Below are positions 35,329-44,489 of a stretch of DNA of 64,000 nucleotides, piece by piece. Origin of the DNA: Lentisphaeria bacterium (lineage in GTDB: Bacteria > Verrucomicrobiota > Lentisphaeria > Victivallales > UBA1829); contig DPDG01000054.1 of the NCBI GenBank assembly GCA_003526375.1, positions 49,859 through 113,858 of the forward strand, in the 5' to 3' direction. The notes under the pieces were generated by a model. The model was not told the origin of the DNA. It was given only the letters and a program-made list of their open reading frames with translations, and did no database searches. Positions within the stretch are counted from its first letter, which is position 1. Every line of letters begins with the position of its first letter. The position numbers and the translations under genes were made by a program.

Positions 35329-37248
35329 TCAGCGGACAACGGCAAAAAGACAGGAACGCGGCGCCAATTCCACTGCAATCCGTCCAGCCTTGATTTTAAC
35401 CGGCTTATCATTCCAGAAGTTGACCGCCTTGCGTCCGGCGACACCGGCTTTTTCCAGATCAATCGAAAGCTCCGCCGGTTCATCCTCCCAGTTGATCAGC
35501 AGGACGCGGTGATAATCTCCGACCGTCTGCACCCAGTATTTCGGAAGAGCCGTTGAAAAGAGATCCAGCGGAATTGCCGCTTCCCCGGACTCTGCGGAAA
35601 CGGTGCGCCGCGCAAGATCAAGCCCGGATTCATTCAGGCGCGTCATCTTGTCGGAGAGATTGACCGCGCCGCCGGCGGCTATGACGAGGCTCAGCAGGAT
35701 TTCCGCCTGCGGACGGTACACATCGACAAGCGTAAAGAGCCCCGGATGATTCTTTTCCGTGCTTTCCGGCGGAATATACACCAGACACGGCAGCAGACGG
35801 TTCAGATCCGGGTCGTTCGCCGTATCAAAACCGCGGCAGAGCGCAAAATCGGGATCGTTCAGCCAGAGGGTCTTATTCGACCAGAAACGCGCGGCAATGG
35901 ACGGCGTATTCCCCTGAATCGATTTCCATTTTGCATGAATGTCCCCTCCGACACGAACCGAATCAACGGGTTCCGAGCCGCCGCAGAACAGATAGTTGCA
36001 ACCAAGCAGGCGGGCGCGTCCGGCAACCGCCCTGCGCGCCGTCCCGATCGTCAGGTCCATCAGTCTGCCGCGTGTTACGGATTTGTCGGTAAACTGCCTG
36101 GCGTTCAGGACACCGCCGAGAAAATCCAGTTTGAAATGACGGTAACCGTAAGAAACAAGGCGCTCGAACGTATCTCTGATAAATTTCTGCGACCGCTCCA
36201 CGGTCGGGTCAAGAATGAACCCATGCCTCTGCATACAGGACCAGCAGAGAGTCGGAAGCCCGTTCTCCGCCTTCGCCAGCATGTCCGGGTCCAACTGGGC
36301 AATGCGCGCATGGGGCTCGACAATCACCGGCGCGACCCAAAGCCCCGGTTCAAACCCCAGCTTCGTGATTCTGTCCGCCAGATACTTCATGCCGTGGGGG
36401 AAAAGACTGTTCGCCTCCCACTCCCCGTAGGCATACTGCCAGCCGTCGTCAACGATAATCTTCTTCACATGTTTTGAAAGAACAGGGTCCGCCGCGATGA
36501 ACTCGGCATTTTCCAGAACTTCATCCTCGGTAATGGTCCAGCGGTAGTAGTCCCATGAGTTCCAGCCGGGAGCCGCCAATTCGGAAAAGTCTCTTTTCTC
36601 CGTCATGTTCTCGGCGGCATACTCTTTCATCAGGGCAAAACCATCGCCTGTGCGCAAAGTCAGCGGCTCCAGCGCAAACTTTTTCTGAGAATAATGTTTG
36701 ATGACGGCTCCCGTCTTGAAATCGCAGATTCCGCCGGACACCGCCCTGCCGGAGAAAAACGGCATGAACTCGCAGCGGAGCGGATAGGAGAGACGGAGCT
36801 GTTCGCCTTTTCCCGTCACGAGAAGCTGCATTGCACCGTAAAAGTCCTTCTTCGTTCCTTTGTCCACGGGAATCGCGGCACATCCGCCCATCTTGATCCC
36901 CTGCGAAAGAAGATGATCCGCTTTCATCTTCAATCCGTCAAAATAGAGAAGCTCCACATCATCACAGACCTTCTTCAGACAACCGCTCAATCTGAGAGTC
37001 AGCGCATCGCCGGCGGCGAAACCGAACTTCAAAGTCCAGTTTCCGGCATTTCCTTTCGCAGAAGCGACCATGGAATTCTTTGTATGTTCCGTCACGCTCC
37101 AGTGTCCGAAGGAAACCTCTTTTCCGTTCAGGCGCAGCAAGGGCTTGCAGCCCGCCAGCAGAAAAGAAGATGTTGCAATACGATATTCTCCCGTTCCCTC
37201 ATGAAATATGAGCGATGCCGCATTTCCGTGCAATTCAAATTTTTTCAT
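35329..37248 (-). CDS. GH36-type alpha-galactosidase
   Basis: 639 aa from the ATG at 37248; a start 16 codons upstream is possible. It has an N-terminal beta-supersandwich (residues 1-215), then a clan GH-D barrel: PGWNSWDYYRWTITEDEVLENA at 227, IIVDDGWQ at 264, and the nucleophile motif HFKLDFLGG with Lys373 and Asp375. The C-terminal beta domain ends with NWEDEPAELSIDL. No signal peptide is present, so cytoplasmic hydrolysis of alpha-galactosides is expected. The gene is convergent with the DUF4105 gene. The upstream neighbour is a truncated glycosidase at the deletion scar. Confidence 0.85.
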   Translation of the reverse strand: MKKFELHGNAASLIFHEGTGEYRIATSSFLLAGCKPLLRLNGKEVSFGHWSVTEHTKNSMVASAKGNAGNWTLKFGFAAGDALTLRLSGCLKKVCDDVELLYFDGLKMKADHLLSQGIKMGGCAAIPVDKGTKKDFYGAMQLLVTGKGEQLRLSYPLRCEFMPFFSGRAVSGGICDFKTGAVIKHYSQKKFALEPLTLRTGDGFALMKEYAAENMTEKRDFSELAAPGWNSWDYYRWTITEDEVLENAEFIAADPVLSKHVKKIIVDDGWQYAYGEWEANSLFPHGMKYLADRITKLGFEPGLWVAPVIVEPHARIAQLDPDMLAKAENGLPTLCWSCMQRHGFILDPTVERSQKFIRDTFERLVSYGYRHFKLDFLGGVLNARQFTDKSVTRGRLMDLTIGTARRAVAGRARLLGCNYLFCGGSEPVDSVRVGGDIHAKWKSIQGNTPSIAARFWSNKTLWLNDPDFALCRGFDTANDPDLNRLLPCLVYIPPESTEKNHPGLFTLVDVYRPQAEILLSLVIAAGGAVNLSDKMTRLNESGLDLARRTVSAESGEAAIPLDLFSTALPKYWVQTVGDYHRVLLINWEDEPAELSIDLEKAGVAGRKAVNFWNDKPVKIKAGRIAVELAPRSCLFAVVR

Positions 37249-37401
37249 GTGATTCCATCCGTTTTTCTCTGTTTCAGGAAAGTCCGTTATAATCAATATA
37301 AGACTTTTCAGCAGGATTGAAAGAGAAAAGAATGCTCAAATATATAAAAAATGTGCCGAAATACAGTATTTTTGTGCTGTATCAGGTGATTCATCCTCCC
37401 G

Positions 37402-38400
37402 TCAGGACGTTTTTTTCCCGATATGGAATGAATGAGAGTCCAGAATCAGCTTTCCGAACGTCAGAGGTTCATCGGAACAGTTCGCCACAACCTCCGTTCC
37501 GTCGGAAAACACGGTCCGGGCGGCAAACGCTTTCCCGCCGTTTTCCCCCGCAACCGGCAGAAACTCGTGTGAGAGCATCTCCGCACAATACGCGGAGCGC
37601 AGTTCAAAGGAAAAGCGCCTGCCGGTCTCATCAAGCGAGGTCGGCAGAAGTCCGTACAACGCAGTCATGGCAAGGTAGTCCCCGCCGGAATATCCGCAAA
37701 GCCCCTCCCCGGTATATCCCAGGACGGAATCATGGTAAACGAGCTGCCACAGCGGGATCGGAACCGGATCGATAAAACCGGGGTGGATTTTCTGGGTGAA
37801 AAAGAAAAAAGCACCCAGATCAACCACATCGGCACAGTAATCGGCAGGCGCGGCTTCCGTCGCGACGGAACCGAATTCTTTCCTTGCAAGAGCAAACAGC
37901 CGCCTGCGTGACTTCAGATCTTCCTTCCGGGTCTGCGGATGTTCCGGATGCCGGCAGGCATGAGGCGGGACAAAGCCCATGACATCGATATAGATACTGC
38001 CGCGCCCCGTCATGCGCGCAATTTCAGGGAAATCCCGCGCGGCATATTTCAGGGAAACTGCACTGCACATCACGGTACAGCGCCCCCCTCGCCAGATGCC
38101 GCCTTTCACGGGCGCCCCGTTTTTATTGTGAACCATCTCCTCAACGTAATATTCCGGTGAGTTTTTGTAACAATCGATATAGTTGTCATGCACCGAGTAG
38201 ATGAAGCCGTCGGACAGGGAGCGCCCATATTCCGCCGCATTACGGAAATCCTCATAAGTCCCGCGTTCGGGGTTCGGCGGCAGACGTGTCGGATAACCGC
38301 TGTCGAACCCGAAACGGTTCCAGCCGGTATTATAGATGCACACACGGTCAAAGCCGTTCCGCTTTGCCAGATCGAACACTTCTGACCAGGCTCCGTTCAT
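37402..38400 (-). pseudogene. Truncated glycosidase (DUF5696-like), N-terminus lost
   Basis: The frame (332 aa from the ATG at 38400) begins abruptly inside a domain: NGAWSEVFDLAKRNGFDRVCIYNTGW, then PNPERGTYEDFRNAAEYGR, YSVHDNYIDCYKNSPEYY and IYIDVMGF. These fit the middle and C-terminal barrel of DUF5696-like or related glycosidases, which are normally about twice this length. Directly upstream, in a different frame, is the N-terminal third of a lacI gene. The two are fused at about 38400, which looks like a deletion that removed the rest of lacI and the start of this gene. Residual expression from the lacI promoter is possible. Confidence 0.7.
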
Positions 38401-38617
38401 AATTATTGGACACAAAGTCGTCCGGCCTGCTGATCACAATGGAAATCGTGTCGCGGCGCGCCATCGACTTGGGGGTATAATCCATGTCGACAGCCACCTC
38501 CAACACCCGTTTCCGGAGTTCCTCCTTCACATAAGGGCGGTTGTTGAACACCCGGGAGACGGTGCTTACCGACACTCCTGCTGTTTTCGCAATATCATTG
38601 ATCCTGCTGTTTTTCAT
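38348..38617 (-). pseudogene. LacI family regulator, truncated after the DNA-binding domain
   Basis: The first 65 residues are a normal LacI headpiece (INDIAKTAGVSVSTVSRVFNNRPYVKEELRKRVLEVAVDMDYTPKSMARR). The following TISIVISRPDDFVSNN fits the start of the effector domain. Then homology stops and 15-20 unrelated residues run to a stop at 38348. The frame there overlaps the truncated glycosidase. An intact promoter remains upstream (38662-38689). The headpiece alone could still bind weakly or be non-functional. Confidence 0.8.
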
Positions 38618-38661
38618 AAATCATTTCATATTTTCTGAAATTATTTCATATCACATTGTTT

Positions 38662-38689
38662 ATTATAATAATTTTATCCGTTTCGACAA
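38662..38689 (-). promoter_or_regulatory. Promoter of the truncated lacI gene
   Basis: TTGTCG at 38684-38689 and TATAAT at 38662-38667 on the minus strand, 16-bp spacer. Confidence 0.55.
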
Positions 38690-38785
38690 GGGGGAGAAAG
38701 AACTTTTTTTCTGAAAAAAGTCTGAAAAAATCTGATTCGTTCAACAAGCGCAGAAGCTCTCATGAAATCTTAAATTCAAGTTTTC

Positions 38786-38803
38786 AAATAACGCGAGTAA
38801 TTA
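38786..38803. promoter_or_regulatory. Upstream LacI-type operator copy
   Basis: AAATAACGCGAGTAATTA, an imperfect CG-centred palindrome, identical to the copy at 38860-38877 and 74 bp away from it. Confidence 0.7.
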
Positions 38804-38829
38804 TTTTTCGTTTTTTTTATTTTCAGGTA

Positions 38830-38857
38830 TTGCATTTTCCGGAGTTTTGCATATAAT
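38830..38857 (+). promoter_or_regulatory. Promoter of the LacI/prepilin/beta-helix operon
   Basis: TTGCAT at 38830-38835 and TATAAT at 38852-38857, 16-bp spacer. The operator at 38860 covers the predicted start of transcription. Confidence 0.75.
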
Positions 38858-38859
38858 AA

Positions 38860-38877
38860 AAATAACGCGAGTAATTA
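38860..38877. promoter_or_regulatory. Promoter-proximal LacI-type operator copy
   Basis: Second identical copy of AAATAACGCGAGTAATTA, starting 2 bp after the -10 box, a position that would block transcription when bound. Confidence 0.7.
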
Positions 38878-38902
38878 AAGTTTGAAACAAGGATATTCCA
38901 GA

Positions 38903-40045
38903 ATGTCTCTCAATATTCAGAAACCGGTTACGATGCAGCAGATCGCCAGATTGGCAGGGGTATCCCGTCCGGCGGTATCGGCGGTATTGAACAACCGGGA
39001 GAATTCCAGCATCAAGGTTTCACAGGAAAAACGGGAACGCATCCTTGATATTGCCCGCAATCTGAAATATCGCCCCAATCTCGCCGCCATCCAGCTGACA
39101 GGCAAAAGAGACAAGGCAGTCGGCATTGTCCACAGCTGCTATGTATTCGGCATTCATGATGAAATGATCCGCCGTCTCGCCATCCAGCTGCGCCTTGCAG
39201 GCTATAAAAGTTTCTTTGTCCCCGTCACCGATCCCCGGCAGGAACTGGAAACGCTCAATGAGCTGGCTTCGCGCGGCTTTGCGGGGATTCTTGCCAGCTA
39301 TTCGCTTGTCAATCTGAAGCAGCAGGATTACCCGATGCCGGTTGTAATGATTTCGGAAAATCTCGCATCCTATGACATCGGCGTTGATCTGAAAACCGGG
39401 TTCCATACCATGACGCGCCATTTGCTGGCACACGGGCACCGCAGGATCGGATTTCTCTGTTCCACCCTGAAATATAATGCCCTGAAACTGGAAGGGCTCA
39501 GGGAGGCTCTGGCGGAAGCGGGCATTCCGTGGAAACAGGAATACCTGGTGGAGCTCTCCTGGAATGCCGGCTTTGCCGAACAGATATTGAATCTGATCAG
39601 AAAAGAGCGCGTGACAGCTTTTGCCGTCGCAGGCGATCTGCTTGCCAACCGTTTCATGCACTGGCTGCGGCGGCAGGGGCTGCGGGTTCCCGAAGATATC
39701 GCCTTGTTCGGAACGGATGGGCTTGAAGCGGCGAATCAGGGGCTGGTCCCGCTTACAACCATTGTCCAGCCGCTCGACTGCATCGCCCGCCGCGCGGTGA
39801 ATCTCCTGCTCGAAAAAATAGACCAGCCGGGCAGGCAACAGTCTTCCGGCAAGCCGGAATTGATTCAGCCGCTTTACCGTATCAGCCGGAGCTGCGGCTG
39901 TCCGGAGCATCAGGAAAAGACAATCTACTGGGAAGGCATTCCGCTGACACTGGAACACTCCAGTCCCTATATCGAACCGCCACCGCCGGAACTGGAAGCG
40001 GAGGAAATATTATTGACGCAACAGGAAATTTTAAAATTATTGTAA
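38903..40045 (+). CDS. LacI family transcriptional regulator
   Basis: 380 aa from the ATG at 38903 (AAGGA 9 nt upstream; an upstream TTG lacks a ribosome site). The headpiece is VTMQQIARLAGVSRPAVSAVLNN with hinge QEKRERILDIARNLKYRPN. The effector domain has HGHRRIGFLCS and PEDIALFGTDGLEAANQGLVPLTTI. After that is an unusual 40-residue tail (Pro- and Glu-rich, starting about YIEPPPPELEAEE). Two identical operators flank its promoter, indicating autorepression. It is the first gene of a set with a prepilin-like protein (16 bp later) and a secreted beta-helix protein. Confidence 0.94.
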   Translation: MSLNIQKPVTMQQIARLAGVSRPAVSAVLNNRENSSIKVSQEKRERILDIARNLKYRPNLAAIQLTGKRDKAVGIVHSCYVFGIHDEMIRRLAIQLRLAGYKSFFVPVTDPRQELETLNELASRGFAGILASYSLVNLKQQDYPMPVVMISENLASYDIGVDLKTGFHTMTRHLLAHGHRRIGFLCSTLKYNALKLEGLREALAEAGIPWKQEYLVELSWNAGFAEQILNLIRKERVTAFAVAGDLLANRFMHWLRRQGLRVPEDIALFGTDGLEAANQGLVPLTTIVQPLDCIARRAVNLLLEKIDQPGRQQSSGKPELIQPLYRISRSCGCPEHQEKTIYWEGIPLTLEHSSPYIEPPPPELEAEEILLTQQEILKLL

Positions 40046-40061
40046 CAATTCGGAGGTTACC

Positions 40062-40781
40062 ATGAGAATGGTTTTCACATTAATAGAATTGCTCATCGTA
40101 ATTGCGATCATCGCGATTCTCGCAGCCATGCTGCTGCCGGCGCTGAGCGTGGCACGAAAGAAGGCTTACAGCATCAACTGCATCGGCAATCTGCGCCAGC
40201 AGGGGGTAAGTTTCATGCTTTACAACGACAATTATGAGGACTATTTTCCTGTTTACGGCATGAAGCGGGATACGAAAGACATCACATGGATCAATCTTCT
40301 GCTGGAAAACGGAGGGATCACCGTAAAAACCATAGTCGACCCCGGATTGAAAGCGGTCATAGCGCAGGATAAGACCTACGGCGGATACAGTTATTCCGGT
40401 TACGGCTACAATTTCCGTTACGTCGGCAGCTATACCGGCAGAGGAATCCCCTCCGCAAATACAGACAGCACCAGATCCGCCAAGCTTCAGGAGTTCAAAC
40501 GCCCCTCGGAAGGTTATCTGGTCATGGACGGTGCCAAAAACAACGGGCTTTACGACACCGGCAACTACCGGGTCATCGAATACCCAGGCAGTTCTTCAGG
40601 AAACGGCACGATCGATGCAGTGCGCCATGACGGCACAGTCAATGTTCTTTATCTTGACGGGCACGCCGCCGGCGTCCGGGTGCAAAGCCGCCTGAATCCT
40701 TATGCGACGCTGGGCACCAACAATACAATCAACTGGACCGGCGGGCGGCGGGGCATAGAAGTCAATGGCGTAATGTATTGA
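40062..40781 (+). CDS. Prepilin-like protein with H-x9-DG motif
   Basis: 239 aa with GGAGG 5 nt before the ATG. The leader is short and ordinary: MRMV then FTLIELLIVIAIIAILAAMLLPALSVARKKA, with no repeat interruption. The C-terminal motif is complete (H-DGTVNVLYL-DG). Such proteins are exported and processed by a prepilin peptidase and probably assemble into, or associate with, pseudopilus-type secretion or surface structures. It is between the LacI gene and the secreted beta-helix gene, so it is likely expressed with them. Confidence 0.88.
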   Translation: MRMVFTLIELLIVIAIIAILAAMLLPALSVARKKAYSINCIGNLRQQGVSFMLYNDNYEDYFPVYGMKRDTKDITWINLLLENGGITVKTIVDPGLKAVIAQDKTYGGYSYSGYGYNFRYVGSYTGRGIPSANTDSTRSAKLQEFKRPSEGYLVMDGAKNNGLYDTGNYRVIEYPGSSSGNGTIDAVRHDGTVNVLYLDGHAAGVRVQSRLNPYATLGTNNTINWTGGRRGIEVNGVMY

Positions 40782-40818
40782 CAGCATCATATAATATTCA
40801 CAGAAAGGAAATCCGAAC

Positions 40819-42813
40819 ATGTTGAAACAATGGTTGTTTGCCGCACTCGTTGCCGGCGGCATCAGCGCAACCGGAGCCGATTACTCCAAAGAGCTGGCTG
40901 AAATCAAAGCCGGACAACGCACGGAAGCCAGAGCAAGCTGGTGGGGCTTCGACAAGACAAATGCGACTCAATACCTGCAGGCGGCGCTGGACTCCGGCGT
41001 CAAAAAGCTGATCATCGACCAGACCGGCAGCGACTGGATCATTGATCCGGTCATCCTGCCCGGCGATCAGGAAATCGTTTTGGAAAAGAATGTCCGTATC
41101 ATCGCCAGGCGCGGAGGATTCAAGGGCATTCGCGACAGCCTGATGTCCGCGTACGGCAGAAAGAATATCGTCATCCGCGGTGAGGACGGAGCAGTCATCG
41201 AAATGCACAAAGCCGATTATCAGGACAAAAAACAGTATAAACCCTCCGAATGGCGCCATGCCATTGCCCTCTGGGGCTGTGAAAACGTCGTGATCCGCGA
41301 CCTGACCATCAAATCCAGCGGGGGCGACGGCATCTATCTGGGGGCGAACTGGTACAACATCAGGGAACTGAACGCGCCCCCCACGCAACGCGGCCTTTCC
41401 CGCCCCGGCAGGAACATCCTGATTGAAAACGTCATTTGCGACGATCACCACCGGCAGGGCATCAGCGTCATCAGCGCAAGCAACCTGCGCATCCGCCGCT
41501 GCGTCCTGAAGAACACCAGAGGAACGGCTCCCGCCGCGGGGATCGACTTCGAGCCCAATGTCGCCAACGAAATCATCCAGGACTGCATCATGGAAGACTG
41601 CCGCGTGGAAAACAACTCCGGCGGCGGCATTCTGGTGGCAACGGAAATCAACACGCCAGTAGACCTGAAAATCCGCCGCTGCGAAATCATCGGAGGCAGC
41701 CGGGGCATTTCCTGTACGCCGCCGACGGACCGCAGGCGCACCAATCCGGGCAAGGTGGAAGTGACCGACTGCAAGTTCCGCGACAACACCAACAGCGGTA
41801 TCGTCGTGGGCAACCATCTTGCGAAGTTCTACCGGATCACGTTCAGGAACTGCCATCTTGCCAACTCCGGCACAGCCCGCGGAATCACCCCCGTCAGCTT
41901 CACTTACGACCGTCCCACGGCAGGCATGGCGGGCAATGTCCATTTTGAAAACGTCACGGTCAAAACCATTCCCGGACGCGACCTGATCGCATTCAAAAAC
42001 TGGACTCCGAACACTTATCTGGGCGATGTGACAGGGCAGATCACCGCCGACGGAAAAGTCATTGATGTGGCGGCATACATCAGGGAACAGGGCTTTGACA
42101 TCCCGCACGAATACCGGACCGGCAGTATTGAGCCTGCACAGTTGACGGCTCCGCCGCAGCCGGGCAAACGCCGGCCATCGGGCCTTCCGCTGATCCGCCA
42201 GGCATTCAACATCCTGATCTGGGGAGAAGCCGGCAAACCGGTTTCATTTGAACTCGCATACCGCGACATGCGCCAGCGTGTGAGAGATGTTCCCGTCACC
42301 GTCACCGGCCCGCAGAATGTGAAATTCGAACTCGGCAGAATCGAACCCGGCGCCAGAAACAAATTCACCTTCACCCCGAACGCCGCAGGCGTCTACCGGC
42401 TCCGGCTGGATATCGCATTCAACATGATGTCTTTCCGAATGCTGACCAGTCAGGCATGGTCCGTAATGGGCGAAGCCTCGAAAAAAGGATACGTCAACTT
42501 CTTCAAGCCGCGCAACAATACGCGCCTGTATTTTGAAGTTCCCGACGGTGTAAAAGAGTTTCAGGTGGAAGTGACCGGCTATCCGGGAGAGACCGTCACG
42601 GCTGCCGTTGCGGGTCCCGACGGCAAAGTGCAGGCAATAAAGAAAGATTTCGACGGTCCGCAGTTTTTCACGCTGAAACGCGACACAGCAAACAGGGAAA
42701 TCTGGTCCGTCACCCTGAAAGACGTGGTTGAAGATGTGCAGCTCCGCTTCATCGAACCGTTGAATTCAGTCTTTGCCGTCACTCCGGGAAATCTGTTGAG
42801 ATCGGGAAAATAA
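40819..42813 (+). CDS. Secreted right-handed beta-helix protein (pectate-lyase-like)
   Basis: 664 aa with a signal peptide (residues 1-19, cleavage near TGADY). Residues 60-400 show the repeating short-strand pattern of a parallel beta-helix (NIVIRGEDGAVIEM; NVVIRDLTIKSSGGDGIYLG; ILIENVICDDHHRQGISVISASNLRIRRC), as in pectate lyases and GH28-type enzymes. The C-terminal 200 residues look like beta-sandwich domains that may bind sugar. The exact enzyme class is not decidable by eye. It is the last gene of the LacI-controlled set and probably the secreted enzyme of the system. Confidence 0.82.
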   Translation: MLKQWLFAALVAGGISATGADYSKELAEIKAGQRTEARASWWGFDKTNATQYLQAALDSGVKKLIIDQTGSDWIIDPVILPGDQEIVLEKNVRIIARRGGFKGIRDSLMSAYGRKNIVIRGEDGAVIEMHKADYQDKKQYKPSEWRHAIALWGCENVVIRDLTIKSSGGDGIYLGANWYNIRELNAPPTQRGLSRPGRNILIENVICDDHHRQGISVISASNLRIRRCVLKNTRGTAPAAGIDFEPNVANEIIQDCIMEDCRVENNSGGGILVATEINTPVDLKIRRCEIIGGSRGISCTPPTDRRRTNPGKVEVTDCKFRDNTNSGIVVGNHLAKFYRITFRNCHLANSGTARGITPVSFTYDRPTAGMAGNVHFENVTVKTIPGRDLIAFKNWTPNTYLGDVTGQITADGKVIDVAAYIREQGFDIPHEYRTGSIEPAQLTAPPQPGKRRPSGLPLIRQAFNILIWGEAGKPVSFELAYRDMRQRVRDVPVTVTGPQNVKFELGRIEPGARNKFTFTPNAAGVYRLRLDIAFNMMSFRMLTSQAWSVMGEASKKGYVNFFKPRNNTRLYFEVPDGVKEFQVEVTGYPGETVTAAVAGPDGKVQAIKKDFDGPQFFTLKRDTANREIWSVTLKDVVEDVQLRFIEPLNSVFAVTPGNLLRSGK

Positions 42814-43128
42814 CCCCTGCGCAAGCAGCAGGGATTCGGAAAATGAACCGCTGGCGAAAGCCCGAAGCAGTATGGTGCAGGTCGCTGACCGGCTGCGCTC
42901 CAACGACATAAGTTGGTCGCAGCCGGACTGCGGCAAGGGCAAAAGAAGAATCCTTACCTCCATTCTTCCGCCTCAAAACCGCCCCCGCAGTCAGGGTATG
43001 GAACCCGACGGAGTGAATTGTCTGCACGGTGCAGAACCGCAGAATCTTGATCTTTTTCTCCCCGGAGTCTTTTTTTCTCTTTTTTTGAAGATATATTACC
43101 CGTTCAAAGCAACTGCGGGGAAATGAAC
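42814..43128 (+). other. Gap with small hairpin, no gene
   Basis: A CCCTGC/GCAGGG stem with a 7-nt loop (42815-42833) follows the beta-helix gene, without a U-run. The rest holds no recognisable gene. A T-rich stretch before 43129 may contain the next promoter, but no clear -35/-10 pair stands out. Confidence 0.4.
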
Positions 43129-44439
43129 ATGATCATGAACGGGCCGGTACCGCCGGAAAGACAGGCGGCGTCCAAATACAATTATAAGATTTTCGCACTC
43201 ATCAACGGTCTTTCCTACATGTGCCTCGGAGAGACCGTGATCATCCTGCTGGCGGTTCAGCTCAACTGCAAAGACTATATCGTGTCGGCGCTCGGGGCGA
43301 TGCTCTACTTCGGTTTTCTGCTCCTGCCGCTGGGAAAAATCGTCACGGCGCATGTCGGCGCGGCTCAGAGCCAGGGCATCTTCTGGGTTCTGCGCAACAT
43401 CTCCGCCCTCATCGTTGCGGCTGCGACACCGGTCTGCATCTATGTCAGCCAGACGCTCGCCGTGATCATTCTGCTTGCCGGCGCATTTCTGTTTTACGGA
43501 TTCCGGGCGGCGGGCACGGTCATGGTCCAGCCTCTGCTCGGGGAGATGACGAACCGGAGCGACCGGTCGGCATTCATTGCCTTGACGACAGCCCTGTTCT
43601 ACGCGACCTGTTTCATTGCACTGGTCGCCATCAGCATTGTGCTTCATTATACCCGCAGCATCTGGGCGCTTACGGGAATCATTATCATCGGCGCCATGTT
43701 CGGCTTCACCTCCTCGCGCTTCATCAGCCGGATCGACGAAACCGGCGCCATCCGCGACTCCGCGAAGAAACCGATCATGGGAGAGTTGAAAATCCTCTGC
43801 CGCAGCAATCCGGTTCTGCGTCTGCTTGCCGGCGGATTCGTCATCAACCTTGCAGTCATCATGCTGATCCCGATCTCCATGCTGGCGCTCAAACGCGGTT
43901 ACGGAATCAGCAACACCAACGCCCTGATGTTCGCACTGGTCCAGATGGCGGCATCCGTCCTGCTCTCCTACGTGATCGTCAAAGCCACAAGAAAACTGGG
44001 ACCGCGCCGGATCATGATCGTCACCTACCTGTTCATGCTGCTGATCGGGCTCCTCTGGATGCTCGCCCCGGCAAAGTTCAACTGGCTTTATCTCATTTTT
44101 CCGTTCATTCTCTGCGGAGGGACCTATGTTTCCATGACCAATTCCATGATCCACTATTTCCTCCAGATCGTCGAAGAAGAACGGCGCGTGGCGGCATCCA
44201 TCCTGATCGCAATCGTCACCGGAGCAGGCGCGGGCATCGCAGGAATGCTGATCGCGGGCGGACTGCTCGCCGCCATAGAGAGACTGACGGACAAACTTCA
44301 GTCGCCCGATCCCTACAAGGTCTATTTCATCGCGGCGACGATTCTGCTTCTGCCGGGTCTCTGCGTGCTGTCCAGCATGAAGCCCCTGCCCGTTGAAAAA
44401 CGCATGATCAGAAAAACATGGTTTGACTTTCTGTGGTGA
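43129..44439 (+). CDS. Major facilitator superfamily-type transporter
   Basis: 436 aa from the ATG at 43129, chosen because GGGG lies 8 nt upstream (an ATG at 43123 is too close). About twelve hydrophobic segments are visible, with a central loop around residues 200-220 and the pattern FRAAGTVMVQPLLGEMTNRSDRSAF near residue 125. No substrate motif is clear. It resembles MFS carriers of the oligosaccharide/cation symporter type only loosely. The Mur ligase gene follows after 50 bp; whether they work together is unclear. Confidence 0.75.
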   Translation: MIMNGPVPPERQAASKYNYKIFALINGLSYMCLGETVIILLAVQLNCKDYIVSALGAMLYFGFLLLPLGKIVTAHVGAAQSQGIFWVLRNISALIVAAATPVCIYVSQTLAVIILLAGAFLFYGFRAAGTVMVQPLLGEMTNRSDRSAFIALTTALFYATCFIALVAISIVLHYTRSIWALTGIIIIGAMFGFTSSRFISRIDETGAIRDSAKKPIMGELKILCRSNPVLRLLAGGFVINLAVIMLIPISMLALKRGYGISNTNALMFALVQMAASVLLSYVIVKATRKLGPRRIMIVTYLFMLLIGLLWMLAPAKFNWLYLIFPFILCGGTYVSMTNSMIHYFLQIVEEERRVAASILIAIVTGAGAGIAGMLIAGGLLAAIERLTDKLQSPDPYKVYFIAATILLLPGLCVLSSMKPLPVEKRMIRKTWFDFLW

Positions 44440-44489
44440 AAACAGTAAATTGACAGAATGAATTTTGAAACAGCAAGGAGCTCTGTGAA

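Noticed and set aside
38340..38420. Programmed frameshift joining LacI and glycosidase into one protein
   Set aside because: No slippery sequence is seen, and neither partner is complete; deletion is simpler.
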